Part shown: positions 1 to 6,263 of the stretch, piece by piece
Position numbering within the stretch: position 1 is the stretch's first letter
Layout: every line of letters starts with the position of its first letter
Origin: JBFWIL01 sp050256015
Lineage (GTDB): Bacteria; Bacteroidota; Bacteroidia; Bacteroidales; Prolixibacteraceae
Length of the DNA stretch: 11,242 nucleotides
Direction: 5' to 3'
NCBI GenBank assembly: GCA_050256015.1
Contig: JBFWIL010000073.1
Location: 1-11,242 of the forward strand
Position numbers and translations under genes: made by a program
The notes under the pieces: generated by a model
What the model was told of the DNA's origin: nothing
What the model saw: the letters and a program-made list of their open reading frames with translations, nothing else
Database searches by the model: none

Positions 1-866
1 CTGAGTTTCTCCCCGATTTGTGAAAGAATAATGGTAACGAAAGCGGAGCTTTCCATTTCAATACGGCTGTGATTAAATCCGTTTTCTATGAAAGGAATCA
101 AAAGCATGGGGGCGAGTTGGTAGTTCCCGTTTTCTGCTTGACAGAGAAAGGTAATGTTTTGCTTGTTCTCCGTTTTCAGTTGCTGGAATTCAATATAATT
201 GCGTATGTATTTGATTTCCTTGTCTAAGGAGATGAAATCAGATCCGCAGTCGTATAGTATATACCTTAGCATATCGGAAAGCATGGCGATTTTTTCGGAT
301 GCAGAATTATCTCTTATATAGGTCATGGTATAAATGTTGTTCAGGGCATTAAAGAGAAAATGAGGATTTATTTGTGTTTTCAGGAATTTTAATTCACTTT
401 CTGCCTTTTCTTTTCTTAGTTCACCGATTTCCAGCTTGGTCTTTTTTTCCTTTTCAATAAGATACCGGGCCAGACTAATCCAGAAGGCAACAAAACAAAG
501 TACCGTATGCAGGAAGAAGGGGAAGAATACAATGTTGGGTCTTTCTTCCCAGTTGGGCGGGCGAAAAACAGCTATACTGATAGAAAGCATATCTGCAGAA
601 GTGGCTAAAACGGCTGAAAACAAAAGAAAAATAAAATTCAGCAAATAAAACTTTGTTTTTTCTCTTTCAAAATAGCTTGGAATAAGGACCCGGGTGTTCA
701 CGGTATAAACAATAAATTGCATACTTGTAAACAGTGTGCCCATATAGAGTCCTCTTGCGAAGGTTTCCTGCACTCCCAATGCAAAATACAGCAGATAAAT
801 AACAGCCCATATCATGCAGGCAGATGAACTGGATGATGAAAAATTATAAAATCCCCTATTGCCCAT
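1..866 (-). CDS. LytS/YehU-type sensor histidine kinase, C-terminus cut by window edge
   Basis: This is a membrane sensor kinase of the His_kinase (PF06580) family, which normally phosphorylates a LytTR-type response regulator. 288 residues are visible. About four hydrophobic segments lie near residues 19-33, 40-62, 73-90 and 111-131. A charged linker (about 135-160) follows, then the phospho-acceptor block QINPHFLFNALN with His169. An N-box-like stretch (PMLLIPFIENGFNH, about 253-266) carries the ATP-site Glu261/Asn262. The reading frame runs off the left edge before the glycine-rich G-box, so the gene continues outside the window. The start is uncertain. ATG at 866 gives a Ser-rich N-terminus (six serines at 10-15), while ATG at 815 would begin directly at the first membrane segment. 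A partner regulator probably lies further left (inference). The family is sure; signal and target are unknown. Confidence 0.93.
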   Translation of the reverse strand, partial: MGNRGFYNFSSSSSSACMIWAVIYLLYFALGVQETFARGLYMGTLFTSMQFIVYTVNTRVLIPSYFEREKTKFYLLNFIFLLFSAVLATSADMLSISIAVFRPPNWEERPNIVFFPFFLHTVLCFVAFWISLARYLIEKEKKTKLEIGELRKEKAESELKFLKTQINPHFLFNALNNIYTMTYIRDNSASEKIAMLSDMLRYILYDCGSDFISLDKEIKYIRNYIEFQQLKTENKQNITFLCQAENGNYQLAPMLLIPFIENGFNHSRIEMESSAFVTIILSQIGEKL

Positions 867-871
867 GGAAC

Positions 872-879
872 CAAAGATA
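872..879 (-). promoter_or_regulatory. Candidate -7 element (TATCTTTG) before the histidine kinase
   Basis: The minus strand reads TATCTTTG, a perfect match to the Bacteroidota -7 consensus TAnnTTTG. No TTTG is seen 19-21 bases upstream. It lies only 5 bases before the ATG at 866, so transcription would start at about that codon. This fits either a leaderless message or translation from the ATG at 815. It could be chance. Confidence 0.3.
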
Positions 880-966
880 AGGCTTGCGGGATGAATAACT
901 TCAGCATTTCAATGTGCGGGTCTTTTTTTTCAATGAAAGGGATTAACGATATTACATTTTTCCCGA

Positions 967-2022
967 TTAGTCTTTCACACGGCTAAAAGTGAGGGTGCGA
1001 ACCATCCAGTCGGGCAGTGATTTTTTCGGATTGCGGCCTTTCAGTTTCATGTACCAGCCCAGTTTTTCGATGATGGGCAGTTTGTGGGTTTCCACGAATT
1101 CAATCAGTGTTCCGTCGGGGTCGGCAATATAAGCGAAGTGCCCGGCGGCTTGTCCCATATCAAAGCTGTTGGCGCTGTTCACGGTAAAGGGGAATCCTTT
1201 CTGACGGCATTCCTGTTCCAGCAGTTCCATACCCTGTATGTCGAAACACAGGTGGATAAAGCCCAGTTCTCCCCAGATGCGTTCCCGGTAAATCTTTTCC
1301 GGTTTCCGTTCCAGAGGCTGGATCAGTTCGATCTGGGTGGGACCCAGCAACTTGCCGAACGGTCCGGTGCGGGGCTTGTGTCTCAGCAGTACCCGGCGGT
1401 ATTTCTGCTCTCCTCCCGGAAGCACGGCCAGGTCATGAAAGCAGCCCGATTCGTCGTAGACAAGCTGGTCATATTCCAGAATATCGCTATACACTTTCCG
1501 GGCTTTTTCCATATCGGAAACGCCGATGACCATGCCGGCCACTCCTCCGGTAACCGATTGCTGTTTCAGGTAATGGACCGGTTCTTCCACTATTTCAAAC
1601 AGGTTTCCATAGGGATCATTCAGGTAATAATGGTCTTCTCCCCCGGGTGCTTTGCTGATTTCGCCAAGCAGCTGAAAGCCGTTCCCTTTATGAATTTCAT
1701 ACGCTTTCCGGAGATTGCGGCATTTCATTTTGCAGATATAAATTCCACAGTCGCCCAACCTGATGTCGAAAACCGCTGGTCTGGGGGTCATGGCTGTATG
1801 CTGCCAGATCTCAAAACCTCCGCCTCCTTCCATATTCATGGCCAGGGCGGCATAACGTTCGCGTGGCTTGCCTTCCGTGTAGGGAAGCATGAGTTTGGCC
1901 GTCGCTGTATCTTCAAAAATCCGGATGTCCATTCCAAAGGCTTGCCTGTACCATTTCCAGGCTTCCTTTGCATTTTTTACCCCGATGCCGATTTGTTGAA
2001 TACCGCAAATATTTTTTTCCAT
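967..2022 (-). CDS. Two-domain VOC-superfamily protein (glyoxalase/dioxygenase fold)
   Basis: The 351-residue protein has two VOC domains, about residues 6-150 and 160-312. This is the layout of extradiol dioxygenases and 4-hydroxyphenylpyruvate dioxygenase-like proteins. Each half ends with the typical strand after a D-P-x-G turn: NDPYGNLFEIVEE (135-147) and ADPDGTLIEFVET (300-312). Metal-ligand positions are only partly kept. Domain 2 has Glu232, His257 and Glu308, but Met164 sits where the first ligand His is expected. Domain 1 has Glu71 and Glu143, but Gln10 and Tyr95 sit where His would be. The frame is open back to an ATG at 2154, but the VOC fold begins right after the ATG at 2022, so I chose that start. 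The extra 44 residues are lysine- and glutamine-rich and overlap an inverted repeat. It lies downstream of a short-chain dehydrogenase, so the pair may act on a related substrate (inference). The substrate is unknown. Confidence 0.87.
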   Translation of the reverse strand: MEKNICGIQQIGIGVKNAKEAWKWYRQAFGMDIRIFEDTATAKLMLPYTEGKPRERYAALAMNMEGGGGFEIWQHTAMTPRPAVFDIRLGDCGIYICKMKCRNLRKAYEIHKGNGFQLLGEISKAPGGEDHYYLNDPYGNLFEIVEEPVHYLKQQSVTGGVAGMVIGVSDMEKARKVYSDILEYDQLVYDESGCFHDLAVLPGGEQKYRRVLLRHKPRTGPFGKLLGPTQIELIQPLERKPEKIYRERIWGELGFIHLCFDIQGMELLEQECRQKGFPFTVNSANSFDMGQAAGHFAYIADPDGTLIEFVETHKLPIIEKLGWYMKLKGRNPKKSLPDWMVRTLTFSRVKD

Positions 2023-2049
2023 TTGGTTCTTTTTTTTCAATTCAACTTC

Positions 2050-2070
2050 CTGCAATTTGCGTAATTGCAG
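2050..2070. repeat. Inverted repeat upstream of the VOC gene
   Basis: Two perfect 8-base arms, CTGCAATT (2050-2057) and AATTGCAG (2063-2070), flank a 5-base spacer. The repeat sits 28 bases before the chosen VOC start. A run of eight T follows on the plus strand, which resembles a terminator for plus-strand transcription, but no plus-strand gene is present. A regulator site or a 5' leader hairpin for the VOC message is the more likely reading, and chance is possible. Confidence 0.45.
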
Positions 2071-2188
2071 TTTTTTTTGCTCACCAACGCATGAAATTCT
2101 TCCATAAACATTTGTTTGTGAGTGCGAAAGTACTTTTGCTATAGTTCGTTTCATCTGCTTCGCTTTTATGAATCTGAATAGCTGGGAA

Positions 2189-2983
2189 TTAATTCCTGAT
2201 TTTTGTGACGAGTTGGTAATACAGAACCGGCAGGAAGCGTCTGATGTAGACCATCAGCAGTTCACTTCTGCCCACAAGAATTTCTTTCCGGTCTTTTTTT
2301 ATAGCCTTCACAATTTGTATGGCACAGGCACGGGGATCCATGCCGTTGGCCTGTCCGTCGTCTAGCTTATTGTAGGAGGTTCCGTCACCGGTGACGGACT
2401 GAAGGGAGATCGCGGTTCTGATCCGTCCGGGAGAGACGATGGTTACCGGAATATGTTCGTCAGCCAGTTCTGCCCGCAGGGACTCAAAAAAACCCTGTAA
2501 GGCATGTTTGGATGCTGCATAGGCCGTACGCCAGGGGAACCCGAATTTCCCGGAAATGCTGCTGATTACAACCAAATGTCCGGTTCTTTTTTTTAGCATA
2601 TGGGGAAGCACCAGCTTGGTCAGGGCCACCACACTGAAAAAGTTGAGTTCCATGAGCTGTCTGTCAATTTCCAGGGGGGTTTCCCGGGCCAGGGCACGCT
2701 GGCTGCGACCTGCGTTGCAGACAAGCAGATCAATTCCCCCGGTTTCTGAAATCACTTGCTTAACCAGTTCTTCCAGGCTGTTTGCGTCCGACAGGTCGGC
2801 TTGCTGTATCCAGCATTTTGCCGTGTCATTCAGGCAGGCGATACGGACCTGTTCCAGCTTTTCCGCGTTCCGGGCCGTCAGCACGGGAAAAGCTCCCTCT
2901 GCAGCAAAAGTATAAGCCAGGGCTTCCCCGATGCCCGATGAGGCTCCGGTGATCCAGACAACTTTATCTTTGAGGTTTTTCAT
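2189..2983 (-). CDS. Classical short-chain dehydrogenase/reductase (SDR)
   Basis: This 264-residue cytoplasmic NAD(P)-dependent oxidoreductase is of normal length for a classical SDR. The Rossmann cofactor motif TGASSGIG is at residues 12-19 and the NAG structural motif at 90-92. The catalytic tetrad is Asn114, Ser142, Tyr155 and Lys159, the last two within YAASK. The PG motif that follows the last core strand is at 185-186. The sequence resembles the DHRS7-like group, whose members reduce carbonyls of lipids, steroids or retinoids, but the substrate cannot be read from sequence. The C-terminal tail (about 235-264) is hydrophobic and basic and may touch the membrane. A good promoter lies just upstream, so this gene probably starts its own unit, with the VOC gene 166 bases downstream. 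The start at 2983 agrees with the promoter position and with the fold beginning. Confidence 0.95.
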   Translation of the reverse strand: MKNLKDKVVWITGASSGIGEALAYTFAAEGAFPVLTARNAEKLEQVRIACLNDTAKCWIQQADLSDANSLEELVKQVISETGGIDLLVCNAGRSQRALARETPLEIDRQLMELNFFSVVALTKLVLPHMLKKRTGHLVVISSISGKFGFPWRTAYAASKHALQGFFESLRAELADEHIPVTIVSPGRIRTAISLQSVTGDGTSYNKLDDGQANGMDPRACAIQIVKAIKKDRKEILVGRSELLMVYIRRFLPVLYYQLVTKIRN

Positions 2984-3002
2984 ATAATCTTGATGCAGGC
3001 GT

Positions 3003-3034
3003 TAAAAGTAGTACAATAAACCTGTATCCGCAAA
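3003..3034 (-). promoter_or_regulatory. Bacteroidota-type promoter of the SDR gene
   Basis: On the minus strand, TTTG (3034-3031) is followed after exactly 20 bases by TACTTTTA (3010-3003). The consensus is TTTG, 19-21 bases, TAnnTTTG, so only the last base of the -7 box differs. The predicted transcription start, near 2996, leaves a leader of about a dozen bases before the ATG at 2983. This supports both the SDR start and separation from the genes upstream. Confidence 0.6.
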
Positions 3035-3103
3035 TTCGTTCCCCCTCCCCGGAGCCCCGTTTGTGCCGGGCATAAGAAGAGAAGGATACCGCACCGGAAT
3101 CTG

Positions 3104-5551
3104 TTAAAAGCTCAGCTCACCCCGGATACGTATCCCTCCGTTGTCTGTGAAATCCTTATCCCGGAAAGAAGGATTGAACTGATGGACGTATTCGACCCGC
3201 AACACCTTAAAAATGTTGGTGAGTCCGAGCCCGATTTCCGTATAAGGCTTGCTGATCTCGTTGTGATAAAAATTGGGTAAGTCAAATACTCCGTCATAAG
3301 CATCGTTCAACGTGCCGTAATGCAGTTTGACGGAAAGAATTTCCCGCAGTTTCAGCTTCCGGACGAACGGGATCCTGTTCAGGAGAATGCCGCCTCCGTT
3401 GAAGTGCAGGTGGGTGTTGGTGTAAAGGTTATGGGCAAAGGCAGCAAAATGCAGCAGGTTGTACCGGTCTTTGGCAAACCCGAGCGACATGGAGCCTACA
3501 GGCTGGTCAAGCAGGTCATAGGGAGCTTTCCCGCTCAGAAAACCTGCATTAAATATGTAGTTCATAAATACCTGCCCGAAGTTGATACGGCCCTGTATGG
3601 CGCCGTGTAACTGGGCATACAGGCCTGCATGCTTCATGCTTTGTCCTGGCAGCAGGGTCTGTCCCACATCCATGCTCAGGCTGATTACCGGAATGGGGTT
3701 TACGTAATACACCCGGTCGAAAAAGTACTTGTCGTAACTTTGTCCGAAAGTGTACCTGAGATGGGCCATGAAACCGTAGTTTTTATAGCGGTCGTATGCC
3801 GTTCCGTTCCGGGCAAAGAATACGGCCGGGGTACTTTTGCTCAGTAACAGGTAAGGAGCGAATTCGATATGCGTGCCGTTCAGCGAATTGTATTCTGCAC
3901 GGAATTCATAGTTTTCTTCCTTCTTCAGGTATGGGTTTTCTTCCCTGCTGGTGAACAGGGCGATAAAGTTACCGGTTCCCTTGTTGTTCGGATTGTTTTT
4001 GATAAAGCGCAGGTATTTGTCCTGGGAAAGCAGCATGTAGTCGTTTGAATAGTTAAAGCGAAAGATGAACCGGTCCGTTTCTCCGGGTTGCCAGATCAGG
4101 TTTGCGCCAAACTGAAACTCCTTGTTTCTTGTACCGTAACCAAGAAGGCCCCCTACAGAAAAATGCTCGGAAAACTGCTGGCTGGTTCTAAGCGGAATCG
4201 AAAACCGTTTGCCTTCGATGGTGTTGGTGCTGTAAATTTCGTATACTGGTCCTATATCGATTTTTCCCGCGTTCAGGTAACTGCTCAGTACCATGCCGCC
4301 AATTGCATCAATGCCTTTAACCACCTCTTGTTCACTGATTTTATCGACCCGGGTATGCGGATCTTCTTCCGGCCGGTCTGAGGCGAACTCGGGCTGGTCT
4401 TTCCAGGAAGCCGGCCGGATGGCATCAAGCCGGTCGGATGTGGAATACCGGGTTGTTTTGTTGATCAGCCAGTTTCCCGTTTCAATGTTTTGCATTCGTT
4501 TTGAGCTGTAAACGGAAACCGAATCGTTGCTCAGGCGGGTGGACAGGTTAACCCCGATGCGTTGTTCCTTGTAAAACCAGTTTCCGTTGGGTTGTTTGTT
4601 GTAAGAAACATGACCTTCAAAACCGTTTACAAAATTCAGGTTGGCATCTTTGGAAATATAGGCATCCAGGCTGGTAAGGGCAAAGCTTCCGTCTTCAATG
4701 GTAAAACGACCGGAGAACAACTGGTTGAATCTGTTTTTGGGGGCAAAGGAAAAATTAAAATATTTGGTGCTGTCGGTAAGGGTACTGTCATTCAGATACA
4801 GGTTGTAATGCGACAGGGCCGAACTGCTCAGCGGAGAGATAAAACCACGGTCAAGAATGAAAATCTGATCTTTATAAAAATCGAGTTCGGCTACCATATT
4901 TTTCAGGATCACACTTTCAAAAGCCTGCGTTAACCTCGGAAAGATGCTGCTCTTTTTGTGGTCCACCAGTTTTGCACTGTCTGCCGTAAAAGCCCGGGCT
5001 TCTTCATACAGGTACACGGGTGAAAAACGCAGGTCCTGACCGTCCACTTTTACCGTTACCTCATCCACATTGCCAAATGAGCGAATGATCCTGGAAGTAG
5101 TATCAACGGCAATGTAAAAGGTGGTGTTGGTCATGGTTTTATAGTCGGTCACCGCCAGCACCTGCTGGCGGTTCTTCTTTTTGTGTGCCTGTATCAGGTT
5201 AAACAAAACCCGTGCACGGGGTATTTCCGGTTTGATGGTTACCTCGTTGATCAGTCTTACTTCCGGTTGTAATTTAACCTGAAGCCGGGTGTCTCCCTTC
5301 CTTTTAACGGGGATTTCCTGCATGATGTAACCGACAGAAGATATACAGAGGGTATCACTTTGGGGAAATTTGATTGTGAAATTTCCGCCTGTATCGGTAA
5401 TAGTTCCCTGCTGGGTTCCTTTCATCCAGACGTTTGCAAAAGGCAAAGCTTCCCCGTTGGTTTTATCTTCAACGGTACCGCTTAAAGTTTGCGAGAACCC
5501 TGCCAAAGCGGATAATGACAGTAGGAAAAGAATAATTAACCTGTTCCGCAT
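3104..5551 (-). CDS. DUF5686 outer-membrane protein with CarboxypepD_reg-like domain
   Basis: This 815-residue protein is predicted to be exported to the outer membrane. A signal peptide covers about residues 1-21 (hydrophobic LIILFLLSLSALAGFSQ). A CarboxypepD_reg-like beta-sandwich follows (about 22-105, containing GTVEDKTNGEALPFANVWMK). The remainder matches the style of the DUF5686 family, rich in alternating aromatic and polar strands typical of a beta-barrel. The chain ends in phenylalanine (RGELSF), as many outer-membrane barrels do. Length is normal for the family and the frame is intact. The family is largely restricted to Bacteroidota and its function is not established. It lacks the plug and SusC-type features of TonB receptors. 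It starts 12 bases after the CDP-alcohol phosphatidyltransferase stop, so the two are probably co-transcribed. This suggests a link to envelope lipids (inference). Confidence 0.94.
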   Translation of the reverse strand: MRNRLIILFLLSLSALAGFSQTLSGTVEDKTNGEALPFANVWMKGTQQGTITDTGGNFTIKFPQSDTLCISSVGYIMQEIPVKRKGDTRLQVKLQPEVRLINEVTIKPEIPRARVLFNLIQAHKKKNRQQVLAVTDYKTMTNTTFYIAVDTTSRIIRSFGNVDEVTVKVDGQDLRFSPVYLYEEARAFTADSAKLVDHKKSSIFPRLTQAFESVILKNMVAELDFYKDQIFILDRGFISPLSSSALSHYNLYLNDSTLTDSTKYFNFSFAPKNRFNQLFSGRFTIEDGSFALTSLDAYISKDANLNFVNGFEGHVSYNKQPNGNWFYKEQRIGVNLSTRLSNDSVSVYSSKRMQNIETGNWLINKTTRYSTSDRLDAIRPASWKDQPEFASDRPEEDPHTRVDKISEQEVVKGIDAIGGMVLSSYLNAGKIDIGPVYEIYSTNTIEGKRFSIPLRTSQQFSEHFSVGGLLGYGTRNKEFQFGANLIWQPGETDRFIFRFNYSNDYMLLSQDKYLRFIKNNPNNKGTGNFIALFTSREENPYLKKEENYEFRAEYNSLNGTHIEFAPYLLLSKSTPAVFFARNGTAYDRYKNYGFMAHLRYTFGQSYDKYFFDRVYYVNPIPVISLSMDVGQTLLPGQSMKHAGLYAQLHGAIQGRINFGQVFMNYIFNAGFLSGKAPYDLLDQPVGSMSLGFAKDRYNLLHFAAFAHNLYTNTHLHFNGGGILLNRIPFVRKLKLREILSVKLHYGTLNDAYDGVFDLPNFYHNEISKPYTEIGLGLTNIFKVLRVEYVHQFNPSFRDKDFTDNGGIRIRGELSF

Positions 5552-5563
5552 GTCAAGCTCAGA

Positions 5564-6166
5564 TTATTTGCCGTTATTTATTCTGTTTTTTTGCAGGAGC
5601 CAGTAAAGTCCTTTTACACCTATTTTTATATCGTCGAGATACAGCAGCACGAAAATTTTTTCTGTATAGGCAACAACCCCCCAGCCAACGGCCAGGTAAT
5701 ACATCCAGGGGTAAAACCCGAAGACGAAAAGGATAAAGAAAAATACACTTTGAATGTAACCTGCGGAAACGGCAGAATAGATATGCAGTCCGGGAATTTT
5801 TCCGAATCTGAAAAACGAAACCAGGTAGCTGAGCATAAAAACTCCCAGGAACAGATAGAGAATCCAGGCATGCGGTTCAATATCGGTCCATTTGAACAGA
5901 AAAAGTCCCAGCAGGGCCATGGCATAGGTGCAAATATCGGCCAGGTTGTCCAGGGCCGCGCCAAAATTGGTTTGCAGCTTAAACAGCCGGGCGATGTTTC
6001 CGTCGAGTACATCACTTATCAGGCTGATGCACAGCAGAACAACGAATCCTGTTTCGCGACCGGCCAGAGCCAGGATCAGGATGACCGGGAAAGCCAGCAA
6101 ACGGTAAAGGCTGATCAGATTGGGTACATTCAGAATATTTTCTCCTTTAACAATTATTTTCTTCAT
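5564..6166 (-). CDS. CDP-alcohol phosphatidyltransferase family enzyme
   Basis: This 200-residue inner-membrane enzyme transfers a phosphatidyl group from a CDP-activated lipid to an alcohol, releasing CMP. The full family signature is present: Asp52, Asp55, Gly56, Ala59, Arg60, Gly69, Asp73 and Asp77 (D-x2-D-G-x2-A-R-x8-G-x3-D-x3-D). These residues bind two metal ions and CDP. About five to six membrane segments are visible, and the N-terminal NVPNLISLYR block is typical. The acceptor alcohol (glycerol phosphate, inositol phosphate, serine or another) cannot be decided from these motifs. It is followed after 12 bases by the DUF5686 gene. Upstream, a terminator-like hairpin separates it from the reductase gene, and I found no canonical promoter in the 86-base gap. 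It could accept the product of the CdsA homologue encoded in the same block. Confidence 0.94.
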   Translation of the reverse strand: MKKIIVKGENILNVPNLISLYRLLAFPVILILALAGRETGFVVLLCISLISDVLDGNIARLFKLQTNFGAALDNLADICTYAMALLGLFLFKWTDIEPHAWILYLFLGVFMLSYLVSFFRFGKIPGLHIYSAVSAGYIQSVFFFILFVFGFYPWMYYLAVGWGVVAYTEKIFVLLYLDDIKIGVKGLYWLLQKNRINNGK

Positions 6167-6186
6167 GTTTTTGGTTTTCTGTTTTT

Positions 6187-6200
6187 CCCGGGTTCCCGGG
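6187..6200. repeat. GC-rich inverted repeat CCCGGGTTCCCGGG
   Basis: Two CCCGGG hexamers are separated by TT, 20 bases before the start of the CDP-alcohol phosphatidyltransferase gene. Each hexamer is itself a palindrome, so the element can be read as a direct or an inverted repeat. It could form a hairpin in the leader or bind a regulator. No function is shown. Confidence 0.4.
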
Positions 6201-6207
6201 ATTTACG

Positions 6208-6222
6208 CCGGAGGCTTTCCGG
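6208..6222. repeat. Short inverted repeat CCGGA-N5-TCCGG
   Basis: Five-base arms CCGGA (6208-6212) and TCCGG (6218-6222) flank a 5-base loop. It lies between the terminator-like hairpin and the CCCGGG repeat, giving three consecutive potential hairpins in an 86-base gap. No T-run follows it on the minus strand, so it is not a terminator by itself. Confidence 0.3.
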
Positions 6223-6236
6223 AGCAGGATTTTATG

Positions 6237-6263
6237 AAAAAAACTGTCTGCATCAGCAGGCAG
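6237..6263 (-). terminator. Terminator-like hairpin overlapping the reductase stop codon
   Basis: On the minus strand, arms CTGCCTGC (6263-6256) and GCAGACAG (6251-6244) pair over 8 positions with one mismatch around a 4-base loop. Seven T follow (6243-6237). This is the form of an intrinsic terminator. The TGA stop of the reductase gene (6255-6253) falls in the loop and the start of the second arm, so a ribosome reaching the stop would compete with hairpin formation. The single mismatch may make it leaky. Confidence 0.6.

Noticed and set aside
806..900. Alternative minus-strand frame giving a short peptide starting MLKLFIPQALS upstream of the kinase
   Set aside because: It stops after about 31 codons and overlaps the kinase frame, which continues into the correct membrane segments, so a frameshift is not needed.
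1084..2064. Plus-strand open frame of 326 codons opposite the VOC gene
   Set aside because: It mirrors the VOC gene in the opposite strand, shows no recognisable domain, and the minus-strand frame has clear VOC motifs.
2050..2078. Plus-strand intrinsic terminator (hairpin plus T8)
   Set aside because: No plus-strand gene ends here and the stem is AT-rich; kept only as an inverted repeat.
3035..3103. GC-rich stretch between the DUF5686 stop and the SDR promoter as a terminator
   Set aside because: Only short imperfect pairings (such as GCCC with GGGC) can be drawn and no T-run follows on the minus strand.
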